From Bradyrhizobium diazoefficiens (GTDB lineage Bacteria; Pseudomonadota; Alphaproteobacteria; Rhizobiales; Xanthobacteraceae): a DNA stretch of 64,000 nt. The notes under the pieces are model-generated. The model saw only the letters and a program-made list of their open reading frames with translations. It had not been told where the DNA came from and did not search any database. A program made the translations under genes and the position numbers. How positions within the stretch are numbered: the stretch's first letter is position 1; each line of letters starts with the position of its first letter. Positions 45,375-53,663 of this stretch are shown here, one piece after another. Location of the stretch: assembly GCF_018131015.1 (NCBI RefSeq), contig NZ_JAFCJJ010000005.1:1-64000 (forward strand), read 5' to 3'.

Positions 45375-46547
45375 TTACGACGCCGCGAGCTGCTCCTCGA
45401 CCAGCTTGACCCAGTACGACGTGCCGAACACGATCGCCTCGTCGTTGAAATTGTAGGCGGGGTTATGCAGGCCGGCGCTGTCGCCATTGCCGCAGAAGAT
45501 GAAGGCACCGGGCCGCGCTTCGAGCATGTAGGCGAAATCCTCGCCGCCCATCATTGGCGACATCTCGAGCACGTTGGCCTCCCCCGCGACTTGCCCGGCG
45601 ATGCGCTTGGCCACCTCGGTCTCCGCGGCGTGGTTGTTCACCACCGGGTAGTTGCGCTGGTAGTTCAGGTTGATCCTGGCGCCGGTGATCTGCGCCACGC
45701 CGGCCACCACCTCGTGCACGCGCTTTTCGACGAGCTTGCGGACCTCGGGCGTCAGCGTGCGGATGGTCCCCCGCAACGTCGCCGTTTGCGGAATTACGTT
45801 GCGGGCGTTGCCGGCGTGGAACTCGCAGATCGAGATCACGGCCGATTCGAGCGGATCGACACTGCGCGCGACGATCGACTGCAACGCCGTAATGAGCTGC
45901 GCGCCGACCAGGACCGAGTCGACTGATTTGTGCGGACGGGCGGCATGCCCGCCGAATCCCTCGATCTCGATGTCGACCTCGTCGGTCGCCGCCATGATCG
46001 GGCCTGGCCGGATCGCGAACGAGCCGACCGGAATGCCCGGACCGTTGTGCATGCCGTAGACCTGCTCGATGCCGAACCGCTCCATCATGCCGTCCTTGAC
46101 CATCGCTGCGCCGCCGGCGCCGCCCTCCTCGGCGGGCTGGAAAATCACGACGGCGTCGCCGGCAAAATTGCGGGTCTCGGCGAGGTAGCGCGCAGCGCCG
46201 AGCAGCATCGCGGTGTGCCCGTCATGGCCGCAGGCGTGCATCTTGCCCGGAATCTTCGAGGCGTAAGGCAAATTGGTCTGCTCCTCGACCGGCAGCGCGT
46301 CCATGTCGGCGCGCAGGCCGATCACCTTGAGCCCCTCGCCGGCCGGCTTGCTGCCCTTGATCACGCCGACCACCCCGGTCTGGCCAAGGCCGGTCACGAC
46401 CTCGTCGCAGCCGAATTCACGCAGCCGGTCGGCGACGAATGCTGCAGTGCGGTGGACGTCATAGAGCAGTTCGGGGTGCTGATGGATGTCCCGCCGCCAG
46501 GCCTGGATATCGGGTTGAAGGTCGGCGACACGGTTCACGATGGGCAT
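45375..46547 (-). CDS. M20 family metallo-amidohydrolase (hippurate hydrolase-like)
   Basis: 390-residue zinc amidohydrolase that removes acyl groups from N-acyl amino acids or similar amides. From the ATG at 46547 it shows the family features: WRRDIHQHPELLYD, the metal-binding MHACGHDGHTAMLLGAA near residue 100, the catalytic Glu pair in FQPAEEGGAGG, the dimerisation domain with GFGGHAARPHKSVD, and the last metal His in the C-terminal half. The HACGHDGH form with Cys as ligand is usual for hippurate hydrolase/IAA-amino acid hydrolase relatives. It is divergent from the GMC oxidoreductase gene; the gap holds a palindromic repeat. Confidence 0.9.
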   Translation of the reverse strand: MPIVNRVADLQPDIQAWRRDIHQHPELLYDVHRTAAFVADRLREFGCDEVVTGLGQTGVVGVIKGSKPAGEGLKVIGLRADMDALPVEEQTNLPYASKIPGKMHACGHDGHTAMLLGAARYLAETRNFAGDAVVIFQPAEEGGAGGAAMVKDGMMERFGIEQVYGMHNGPGIPVGSFAIRPGPIMAATDEVDIEIEGFGGHAARPHKSVDSVLVGAQLITALQSIVARSVDPLESAVISICEFHAGNARNVIPQTATLRGTIRTLTPEVRKLVEKRVHEVVAGVAQITGARINLNYQRNYPVVNNHAAETEVAKRIAGQVAGEANVLEMSPMMGGEDFAYMLEARPGAFIFCGNGDSAGLHNPAYNFNDEAIVFGTSYWVKLVEEQLAAS

Positions 46548-46643
46548 CGAATGGGTCTCAGGCTTTGTTGAAAATATGGGGCTGTCTACCATGCAAGCCT
46601 CGGTCCGCCTAACTCCCGCGGATCGAGGGTAGCCCTGCCCTCT

Positions 46644-46730
46644 CGTCATGGCCGGGCTTGTCCCGGCCATGCACGTCTGACTATTAGGACAGGAAGCGCG
46701 TGGATGCCCGGGACAAGCCCGGGCATGACG
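46644..46730. repeat. 87-bp palindromic element with nested hairpins
   Basis: The left (46644-46675) and right (46699-46730) portions are imperfect reverse complements, and each contains its own hairpin (GGCCGGG / CCCGGCC and GCCCGGG / CCCGGGC). The plan matches the element at 36963-37084, with different bases. It ends 11 bp before the ribosome binding site of the GMC gene. Confidence 0.75.
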
Positions 46731-46750
46731 CCTGCTCGGGTGGAGGCAGA

Positions 46751-48370
46751 ATGCCGAGGCGGCTCGAAGGTGAGTTTGACTACATCGTGGTCGGGGCCGG
46801 CACGGCGGGCTGCATCGTCGCCAACCGGCTCTCGGCCGATCCGAAAAACCGCGTCCTCATCCTCGAAGCCGGCGGCGACGACAACTGGATCTGGTTCCAC
46901 ATTCCGGTCGGTTATCTCTTCGCGATCGGCAATCCGCGCTCGGACTGGATGTTCAAGACCGAGGTCGAGCCGGGCCTGAACGGCCGCTCGCTGGCCTATC
47001 CCCGCGGCAAGGTGATCGGCGGCTGCTCGGCGATCAACGCCATGATCTCGATGCGCGGACAGGCCGCCGACTACGACCATTGGCGCCAGCTCGGCATGAC
47101 CGGCTGGGGCTATGACGACGTGCTGCCGCTGTTCAAGCGGCTCGAGGATCATTTCCTCGGCGCCAGCGAACATCACGGCACCGGCGGCGGCTGGCGCATC
47201 GAGGCGCCGCGGCTGTCCTGGGACATTCTCGATGCGGTCGGCGATGCCGCGGAAGAAATGGGCATCAAGCGCATTGCGGATTTCAACACCGGCGACAACG
47301 AAGGCACCAGCTATTTCCACGTCAACCAGAAGCGCGGCCGGCGCTGGTCGTCGGCGCGCGGCTTCCTCAAGCCGGCGCTGAACCGCCGCAATTTGCGGCT
47401 CGAGAAGCACGTGCTGGTCGACCGTCTCATCATCGAGCGGGGGCGTGTCGCCGGCGTGCGTTTCATCCAGAACGGCGAGACCGTCGAGGCCCGCGCCAAG
47501 GGCGAGGTGATCCTCTCCGCAGGCTCGATCGGATCGGTGCAGGTGCTGCATCGCTCCGGCATCGGACCCGCCGACTGGCTGTCGCCGCTCGGCATCGACA
47601 TCGTGATGGACAAGCCCGGCGTCGGCCGCAACCTGCAGGACCATCTCCAGCAGCGCGCGATCTACAAGGTCGAGGGCGTGCGCACGCTGAACGAGACCTA
47701 TTGGAATCTGTTCCGCCGCGGCCTGATGGGCCTCGACTACGCCTTCCGCCGCCGCGGTCCGCTGACCATGGCGCCGTCGCAGCTCGGCATCTTCACGCGC
47801 TCGGACGCAAGACGCGCGCGCGCGAACATCCAGTTCCACGTGCAGCCGTTGTCACTCGACAAGTTCGGCGATCCCCTGCACCGCTTCCCGGCCGTCACCG
47901 TGAGCGCCTGCAATCTCCAGCCGACCTCGCGCGGCACCGTGCGCCTGCGCACGGCGGCGCCGAACGAGAAGCCCATCATTGCGCCGAACTATTTGTCGAC
48001 CGACGACGACCGCCAGGTCGGCGCCGATGCGATCCGCACCACCCGCCGCCTGATGCAGCAGAAGGCGCTCGCGAAATACCGCCCGAGCGAATATCTGCCC
48101 GGCCCCTCCGTCGGCGATGACGACGCCTCGCTCGCCAAGGCCGCCGGCGACATCGGCACCACCATCTTCCATCCCGTCGGCACCGCGAAGATGGGCGCCG
48201 TGAGCGATCCGATGGCGGTGGTCGACGAGCGCCTGCGCTTCTACGGGCTCAGCGGGCTTCGCATCGTCGATGCCTCGATCATGCCGACCATCACCTCGGG
48301 CAACACCAACACGCCGACCGCGATGATCGCCGAGAAGGGCTCTGCGATGATTTTGGAGGATGCGAGGTAG
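46751..48370 (+). CDS. GMC family FAD oxidoreductase (choline/alcohol dehydrogenase-like)
   Basis: 539-residue flavoprotein. The N-terminal FAD-binding motif is DYIVVGAGTAGCIVANRLS, followed by the GMC signature PRGKVIGGCSAINAMISMRG near residue 83, and GEVILSAGSIGSVQVLHRSG. The C-terminal catalytic region is TTIFHPVGTAKMG (active-site His) and SGNTNTPTAMIAEKGSAM. It oxidises an alcohol group, but choline, polyethylene glycol and other alcohols are all possible within the family. The ATG at 46751 has GGAGG 4 nt upstream. No betaine genes are near, so a choline role is not favoured. Confidence 0.9.
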   Translation: MPRRLEGEFDYIVVGAGTAGCIVANRLSADPKNRVLILEAGGDDNWIWFHIPVGYLFAIGNPRSDWMFKTEVEPGLNGRSLAYPRGKVIGGCSAINAMISMRGQAADYDHWRQLGMTGWGYDDVLPLFKRLEDHFLGASEHHGTGGGWRIEAPRLSWDILDAVGDAAEEMGIKRIADFNTGDNEGTSYFHVNQKRGRRWSSARGFLKPALNRRNLRLEKHVLVDRLIIERGRVAGVRFIQNGETVEARAKGEVILSAGSIGSVQVLHRSGIGPADWLSPLGIDIVMDKPGVGRNLQDHLQQRAIYKVEGVRTLNETYWNLFRRGLMGLDYAFRRRGPLTMAPSQLGIFTRSDARRARANIQFHVQPLSLDKFGDPLHRFPAVTVSACNLQPTSRGTVRLRTAAPNEKPIIAPNYLSTDDDRQVGADAIRTTRRLMQQKALAKYRPSEYLPGPSVGDDDASLAKAAGDIGTTIFHPVGTAKMGAVSDPMAVVDERLRFYGLSGLRIVDASIMPTITSGNTNTPTAMIAEKGSAMILEDAR

Positions 48371-48408
48371 CCCCTCGCCGGCCACCTCACGAAATCGTCA
48401 TCGCATCC

Positions 48409-48440
48409 GGGAATAAGTCCCGCCCTCCCCCAATCATGTC
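48409..48440 (+). promoter_or_regulatory. possible ECF-type promoter of the phosphoesterase/cupredoxin/sigma operon
   Basis: GGGAATAA at 48409-48416 resembles the -35 element of several ECF sigma factors and lies 61 bp before the first gene. The -10 region (about 48431-48440, CAATCATGTC) is not distinctive. Offered as a candidate for autoregulation only. Confidence 0.25.
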
Positions 48441-48476
48441 CCCGAAGCCCAATTCCGGGCAGTGTGGAGACGTGGG

Positions 48477-49415
48477 ATGAGCGGACACGATCACGATCAT
48501 GACGGGCCCAACCGCCGCAAGGTGCTGGAATGCATGACCTGGGCCGGCACCGGGGTGCTCTGGACCATCACCGGCGGCGTGCCGCGCTCGCTCGGGATCA
48601 TCGATTCCGCGATGGCCGCGGACGCCCCGGGCATGACCTTCCTCCAGATCAGCGACAGCCATGTCGGCTTCGACAAGCCGGCCAATCCCAACGCGCTCGG
48701 CACGCTGGAAGAGGCCGTCAACCGGATCAACGCGATGCCGGCCAAGCCGTCCTTCATGATCCACACCGGCGACATCACCCATTTGTCCAAGGCCGCCGAG
48801 TTCGACAATGCCGAGCGCATCATCTCCCAGACCAAGCTCGACGTGCACTACGTCCCCGGCGAGCACGACTTCATCGACGAGGAGGTCAAGCTCTATCGCG
48901 AGCGCTACGGCCGCGGCACCAAGGGACACGGCTGGTACTCGTTCGATGCCGGCGGCGTGCACTTCGTCGGCCTCGTCAACGTCGTCGATCTCAAGGCCGG
49001 CGGGCTCGGCAATCTCGGCGCCGAGCAGCTCGCCTGGCTCGAGGACGACCTCCGCGGCAAGTCGAAATCCACCCCCGTCGTGCTGTTCGCGCACATCCCG
49101 CTCTGGACCGTCTATCCGCAATGGGGCTGGGGCACCGAGGATGGCGGCCGCGCGCTGGAGCTCGTGAAGGGGTTCGGCTCCGTGACCGTGCTGAACGGGC
49201 ACATCCATCAGGTAATGCAGAAGGTCGAGGGCAACGTCACCTTCCACACCGCGCGCTCCACCGCCTTCCCGCAGCCGGCGCCGGGGTCCGCCCCCTCGCC
49301 CGGCCCGATGAAGGTCGAGGACGCAAAACTCCGCTCCATGCTCGGCGTCGCCAGCGTCAACTTCAAGCAGAACGAGCAGCGCCTCGCCATCATCGACACG
49401 CCGCTCCAGGGCTGA
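48477..49415 (+). CDS. exported calcineurin-like metallophosphoesterase
   Basis: 312-residue metallophosphoesterase. The N-terminus is His/Asp-rich (SGHDHDHDGPNRRK), then a twin-arginine-like signal (NRRKVLECMTWAGTG and a hydrophobic stretch ending SAMAADA). The five metal-binding blocks are present: LQISDSHVGF, HTGDITH, PGEHDF (GEHD instead of the common GNHD), FAHIPLW and NGHIHQ. Its substrate is unknown. The gene heads an operon with a cupredoxin, an ECF sigma factor and a zinc anti-sigma factor, so the enzyme is likely part of an envelope response. A His-rich leader could bind metal before export. Confidence 0.88.
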   Translation: MSGHDHDHDGPNRRKVLECMTWAGTGVLWTITGGVPRSLGIIDSAMAADAPGMTFLQISDSHVGFDKPANPNALGTLEEAVNRINAMPAKPSFMIHTGDITHLSKAAEFDNAERIISQTKLDVHYVPGEHDFIDEEVKLYRERYGRGTKGHGWYSFDAGGVHFVGLVNVVDLKAGGLGNLGAEQLAWLEDDLRGKSKSTPVVLFAHIPLWTVYPQWGWGTEDGGRALELVKGFGSVTVLNGHIHQVMQKVEGNVTFHTARSTAFPQPAPGSAPSPGPMKVEDAKLRSMLGVASVNFKQNEQRLAIIDTPLQG

Positions 49416-49439
49416 TGCAGGATTGAACGGAAGCTGACA

Positions 49440-49766
49440 ATGAAGACACTCAATCGCCGCGACTTCGGTGTCGCCGTGGTCGCGGCCATCCTGCTGCCCG
49501 TCACAACAGCCCGGGCCGAGGGCGACATGGAGGTGCATATCGACAATTTCGTCTTCGAGCCGGCCGAGCTCAAGATCAAGGTCGGCACCACCGTGACCTG
49601 GACCAACCGGGACGACATCCCCCACACGATCGTGTCGGCCGGCAAGTTCAGGTCCAAGACCCTGGACACCGACGACAAGTTCTCCTTCACCTTCACCAAT
49701 GCGGGTGACTACAAATATTTTTGTTCGTTGCACCCGCACATGACGGGGATGATCAAGGTTGAGTAA
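49440..49766 (+). CDS. exported small blue copper protein (cupredoxin, amicyanin-like loop)
   Basis: 108-residue periplasmic type 1 copper protein. The Tat-like signal is NRRDFGVAVVAAILLP and ends near ARA (residue 26). The mature beta-barrel has copper ligands His62 (IPHTIV) and the C-terminal loop FCSLHPHMTGM with Cys95, His98 and Met101. The CxxHxxM spacing is the short loop of amicyanin rather than the longer loop of plastocyanin or pseudoazurin. It could carry electrons or buffer copper. It starts 24 bp after the phosphoesterase stop and is followed by the sigma gene, all on one strand. Confidence 0.9.
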   Translation: MKTLNRRDFGVAVVAAILLPVTTARAEGDMEVHIDNFVFEPAELKIKVGTTVTWTNRDDIPHTIVSAGKFRSKTLDTDDKFSFTFTNAGDYKYFCSLHPHMTGMIKVE

Positions 49767-49890
49767 CGTCTCCAACCAAGGCATCTCTGTATCGCCCGGC
49801 CGGTGGTCCCACGCCGGCCGGGCACGTGCGTCGGTCGGACCGGGAGACGCCGTCGGCAAGGAAGCGAAACCAGAGGCAAAGCGAGAGGCG

Positions 49891-50439
49891 ATGCCCGTCA
49901 GCGACGATTTTCAGAAGGCGCAGCGCTTCCGTGAGGCGGCGCTGCCCCATCTCGACGACGTCTACACGCTCGCCCGCTATCTGCTGCGCGATGCGTCCGA
50001 TGCCGAGGACGCGGTCCAGGAGTGCTATCTGCGCGCGCTCAAGCATTTCGACAGCTATCGCGGGCCGGCGATGAAGCCATGGCTGTTCGCGATCCTGCGC
50101 AACGTCTGCAACGCGGAATATGCCCGGCGCGCGCACAGGCCCAGCGCGATCGAGGATACGCCTGGCGCCGCCGAGCAGACGCCGATCTGGCAGGAGAGCG
50201 AGGCGAGCCCGGAAACGGAGGTGATGCGCAGCCGCGACGCCGGCGCCATCCGCAAGCTGGTCGACGCGCTCGCCGAGCCGTTCAGGGAGACCTTCGTGCT
50301 GCGGGAGATCAACAACCTGTCCTATCGTGAAATCGCCGACACCGTCGGCGCCCCCGTCGGCACCGTGATGTCCCGCCTCGCCCGCGCCCGCGCCATGCTG
50401 CGCGCGGCCTGGATGGCGGAAGAGGAGCATTTGAGATGA
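49891..50439 (+). CDS. ECF-type RNA polymerase sigma factor
   Basis: 182-residue ECF sigma factor. Region 2 is FREAALPHLDDVYTLARYLL, DAEDAVQECYLRALKHFDSY and KPWLFAILRNVCNAEYARR; region 4 is LAEPFRETFVLREINNLSYR and EIADTVGAPVGTVMSRLARA. The ATG at 49891 with GAGAGG upstream is preferred; the frame is open to a TTG at 49759, but that part is low-complexity. It overlaps the anti-sigma gene by 4 bp (ATGA). Together with the phosphoesterase and cupredoxin it makes a four-gene operon that the sigma factor probably controls itself. Confidence 0.92.
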   Translation: MPVSDDFQKAQRFREAALPHLDDVYTLARYLLRDASDAEDAVQECYLRALKHFDSYRGPAMKPWLFAILRNVCNAEYARRAHRPSAIEDTPGAAEQTPIWQESEASPETEVMRSRDAGAIRKLVDALAEPFRETFVLREINNLSYREIADTVGAPVGTVMSRLARARAMLRAAWMAEEEHLR

Positions 50440-51200
50440 CCTGCGACGAAGCAAGGATGCTGCTTCACGCGCTGCTCGACAACGAGCTCGATGCCGGCCA
50501 TGCCCGCGAGGTCGAGGCCCATATCGCGAGCTGCCCGTCCTGCACGGCCGAACTCGCCGCACAGCGCGAGATGAAGCGCGTGCTCGCCGACACCAATCTG
50601 CGCTACACCGCGCCCGCAAGCCTGCGCGCCCGGATCGAGGCCTCGCTGCCGCGACCCCAGGCGCAGCCGAGCCGCCGCTCCGTGCTGCGCGGCTTCGCGA
50701 TGGGCTCGGCGGTCTCGGCCCTCGCCGCCTCCGGCGTCGTCGCCGTGGTGCTGCGCCAGGACGACCAGCAGCGCATCCTGTCGGAGGTCGTCTCCGCGCA
50801 TCTGCGCTCGCTCCAGGCCGGCCACCTCACCGACGTGATCTCGACCGACCAGCACACCGTCAAGCCATGGTTCAACGGCAAGCTCGATGTCGCCCCGCCC
50901 GTGATCGACCTCACCGCGCAGGGTTTTACGCTGGTCGGCGGCCGGCTCGACTATATCGATGCGCGCGCCATCGGCGCGGTCGTCTACCGGCGCCGGCAGC
51001 ACGTCATCAACCTGTTCGTCTCGCAGACCTCCAACAGCCAGTATCGCGCGCCGAAGACCGAGACCATGCAGGGCTTCAACTGCCGCCGCTGGAGCAATCG
51101 CGGCCTGAACTTCTGGGCCGTCAGCGATATCGGCGGCGACGAGCTTGCCGAGTTCGTCGACAAGTTCGAGGCGACGATGAAGGCGAATGTGGAGGGGTAG
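50436..51200 (+). CDS. zinc-finger (ZAS-type) membrane anti-sigma factor
   Basis: 254-residue anti-sigma factor. The N-terminal ZAS domain has the HxxxCxxC motif (VEAHIASCPSCTAEL near residues 28-42) that binds zinc and clamps the sigma factor. A membrane segment follows at about residues 82-105 (VLRGFAMGSAVSALAASGVVAVVL), and then a periplasmic domain of about 145 residues with a conserved-looking HTVKPWFNGKLDVAPPVIDL. The redox- or metal-sensitive zinc site suggests response to oxidants or metals. The gene overlaps the sigma gene by 4 bp. Confidence 0.9.
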   Translation: MTCDEARMLLHALLDNELDAGHAREVEAHIASCPSCTAELAAQREMKRVLADTNLRYTAPASLRARIEASLPRPQAQPSRRSVLRGFAMGSAVSALAASGVVAVVLRQDDQQRILSEVVSAHLRSLQAGHLTDVISTDQHTVKPWFNGKLDVAPPVIDLTAQGFTLVGGRLDYIDARAIGAVVYRRRQHVINLFVSQTSNSQYRAPKTETMQGFNCRRWSNRGLNFWAVSDIGGDELAEFVDKFEATMKANVEG

Positions 51201-51313
51201 CGGCGCGTGATCCCCCAAAAAGTGCGAAAACAACCCCATGCACTGATGCCGGGGTCAGCGTTATCAATGACTTGAAAGCCAGTCAGGAAATTGCTGATTT
51301 TACGAAATCAGGA

Positions 51314-51352
51314 TTGACACGTCGGGCAAAACACTGGCATGATGTCATCATG
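51314..51352 (+). promoter_or_regulatory. promoter-like sequence with palindrome, no downstream gene
   Basis: TTGACA (51314-51319), 18-bp spacer and CATGAT (51338-51343). The palindrome CATGATG-T-CATCATG (51338-51352) covers the -10 and the expected start site. No plus-strand gene lies downstream before the convergent hpnO. The other bases of 51201-51485 look like dispersed intergenic repeat DNA. Confidence 0.35.
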
Positions 51353-51485
51353 ACGGTGGCCCGGCTCCGGGGTGCATCCCTCGCGTCATCCCGAGCATAG
51401 ACAATGGCCAAGAAGCTCAGGCCTGCCAAACGATTCTGGATTGCTTCGCTTCGCTCGCAGTGACGGTCATCGAGATCGACGAAAC

Positions 51486-52877
51486 CTACGCCGACCGCCG
51501 CACCGCGTTGTCCACCAGCGTCTTGCCGAGCGACCAGATCGCGCCGGGAACCTTGTGGCTGCCGGCGATGACGTCGTCGAAGGCGCGCTCGATCCAGGTG
51601 CAGTCTTCCTCGGTGATGGTGAGCGGCGGCAGCAGCTTGATGGTGTGGCTGCCGTGGCCGGCGACCTGCGTGAGGATCTTGTGATCCTTGAACAGCGGCA
51701 CGGTGATGAGTTGGCAGAACAGGCCCTTGTTGGCGGTCTCCAGCACGTTCCAGGAGGCCTTCAGCCGCAGCGACTTGGGCGGCCCGAACTCGACGCCGAT
51801 CATCAGTCCCTTGCCGCGCACTTCCTTCATGAGCTCGTAGCCGGGCACCATGCGCGTCAGCGCGAGGCGCAGCTCGGCCCCGCGCTTGGCGGCCGCCTCG
51901 ATCAGCTTCTCGGACTCCATGACGTCGAGCGTGGCGATGCCGGCGGCCATCGCAAGATCGTTCTTGGAGAAGGTCGAACCGTGCACCACCGCGCGGTCCA
52001 TCTGGTTGAAGATCTTGTCGAAGATGGCCTTGCGCGTCAGCACCGCGCCGACCGGCACGTGGCCGCCCGACAGCGACTTCGACAGCAGCACCATGTCGGG
52101 CTCGACGTTCCAGTGCTCGACCGCGAGGAAGCGGCCGGTGCGGCCCATGCCGGTCTGGATCTCGTCGGCGACGAACAGCGTGCCGTATTTCTTGCAGAGC
52201 GCGGCCGCGCCGGGCAGGAACTCGTCGGTGGGCATGTTGACGCCCTTGCCCTGGATCGGCTCGACGACGAAGGCCGCGACCTCGCGCGAGGCAAGCGCCT
52301 TCTCCAGCGCGGCCAGATCGTTGAACGGGATCGCGGTGCAGCCTGGCAGCAGCGGCTCGAAGCCGGTGCGGAAGTTCGAATCGCCGGTCAGCGACAGCGC
52401 GCCATAGGTCAGGCCGTGATAGCCATGGGCGCAGTAGACGATGCCGGGACGGCCGGTGGCGCCGCGCGCGAACTTGATCGCGGCCTCGACGCACTCGGCG
52501 CCGGAGTTGGCGAAGAACGCCTTGTCGAGATAGGGAACATATTTCAGCAGCCGCTCGGCGAGCACGCCGGCGAGCACCGAGACGTCGAACTGAACGAGAT
52601 TGGGCAGGTCGGCATCGAGCACGCTCTTGAGCGCCTCGCGCATCACCGGATGGTTGCGCCCGATCGCGAACACGCCAAAGCCGGACAACAGGTCCAGATA
52701 GCGCGCGCCCTCACGGTCGTAGAGGTACTGCCCCTGCCCCTTCTGGAAGCCGACATCGTAGCCGATCGTCTTCAAAACCCGGACGAACTGCTCGTTCAGG
52801 AACCTGTTATGCAGGGCGCTGCGCTGGGCCTGGCGGTCCGCGAACAGCTGAGACATGTCTGGATTTGGACTGTGCAT
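51486..52877 (-). CDS. hpnO: hopanoid side-chain aminotransferase HpnO
   Basis: 463-residue class III PLP-dependent aminotransferase. HpnO aminates the hopanoid side chain to give aminobacteriohopanetriol. Family marks are FFANSGAECVEAAIKFAR (phosphate-binding), YCAHGYHGLTYGALSLTG, the PLP Asp in LFVADEIQTGMGRTGR, and the Schiff-base Lys in LLSKSLSGGHVPVGAV. Its assignment over ornithine-type aminotransferases rests on the neighbouring hopanoid genes hpnN, ispH, hpnH, hpnG and shc. An internal ATG at 52856 (MSQLFADR) could be the true start. Divergent from the DUF2147 gene across 141 bp. Confidence 0.85.
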   Translation of the reverse strand: MHSPNPDMSQLFADRQAQRSALHNRFLNEQFVRVLKTIGYDVGFQKGQGQYLYDREGARYLDLLSGFGVFAIGRNHPVMREALKSVLDADLPNLVQFDVSVLAGVLAERLLKYVPYLDKAFFANSGAECVEAAIKFARGATGRPGIVYCAHGYHGLTYGALSLTGDSNFRTGFEPLLPGCTAIPFNDLAALEKALASREVAAFVVEPIQGKGVNMPTDEFLPGAAALCKKYGTLFVADEIQTGMGRTGRFLAVEHWNVEPDMVLLSKSLSGGHVPVGAVLTRKAIFDKIFNQMDRAVVHGSTFSKNDLAMAAGIATLDVMESEKLIEAAAKRGAELRLALTRMVPGYELMKEVRGKGLMIGVEFGPPKSLRLKASWNVLETANKGLFCQLITVPLFKDHKILTQVAGHGSHTIKLLPPLTITEEDCTWIERAFDDVIAGSHKVPGAIWSLGKTLVDNAVRRSA

Positions 52878-53018
52878 CCGCTACATACTTCGGTTGAGGG
52901 CCGTTTCGTCAACTGAAAACGGGCCGTAGCTGAAAACGCTCTGTGCGGCCTTTTGCCCTTTTTCGGACCATCTTCGCAAGCACAGCTTTAGATCATGTTG
53001 CACTGCCGAGGAACCATC

Positions 53019-53663
53019 ATGCGTTTGGCCCTTTACTCCGGAATAATACTGACCGTCGGTTACACCTGCCTTACTCCCGCGCTCGCCGCCGATCCCACCG
53101 GCGACTGGCGGGTCGCCGACGGGGTCGCCAACATCCGCGTCGCCCAGTGCAATGGCAGCATGTGGGGCGCCGTTTCCTGGGAAAAGCAGCCGGGCGGGCG
53201 CGACGAGAACAATCCGGACGTCGCGAAGAGGAACAGGCCGACGCTGGGCATGCCGACCCTGATCGACATGAAGAAAAAGCCCGGCGTCGATCAGTGGGAA
53301 GGACAGGTCTACAACGCGCAGGACGGCCAGATTTACAGCGCGACCATCACGCCGGTCGGCGCCGACCAGCTCGAGATCAAGGGCTGCGTGCTGGGCTTCC
53401 TGTGCGGTGGCGAGACCTGGACCCGCGTTGGCCCGCCGATCCCCTCGAGCCCCGCCAACGCCATGGCCAAGGGCGCGCCAAAGTCCACCAGCGCGGCGCC
53501 TAAAGCCCAAGGCACGGCGGCTCAAGGCACGGCAGCCCAAGGCACGACGGGCGCCACCGCGCCCGCCCCGAAGACCGCGGCGGCCAAGCCCGGTCAGAAG
53601 AATGCCGCCGACCCGGTCGGCGACATCTGCCTACTCCCTGAGATTGCGGGGTTTGCCCATTAG
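53019..53663 (+). CDS. exported DUF2147 protein in the hopanoid cluster
   Basis: 214-residue protein with a signal peptide (hydrophobic 3-20, cleavage near ALAA) and a DUF2147 domain: DPTGDWRVADGVANIRVAQC, SMWGAVSWEKQPGG, QVYNAQDGQIYSATITP, and IKGCVLGFLCGGETWTRV. The Cys-containing GCVLGFLCGG segment is usual in DUF2147. A disordered Ala/Pro/Thr tail follows with AAQGT repeats. The function of the domain is unknown; a periplasmic lipocalin-like role has been suggested for the fold. GAGGA lies 5 nt before the ATG. Its last 33 bp overlap the convergent 3' end of hpnN. Confidence 0.8.
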   Translation: MRLALYSGIILTVGYTCLTPALAADPTGDWRVADGVANIRVAQCNGSMWGAVSWEKQPGGRDENNPDVAKRNRPTLGMPTLIDMKKKPGVDQWEGQVYNAQDGQIYSATITPVGADQLEIKGCVLGFLCGGETWTRVGPPIPSSPANAMAKGAPKSTSAAPKAQGTAAQGTAAQGTTGATAPAPKTAAAKPGQKNAADPVGDICLLPEIAGFAH

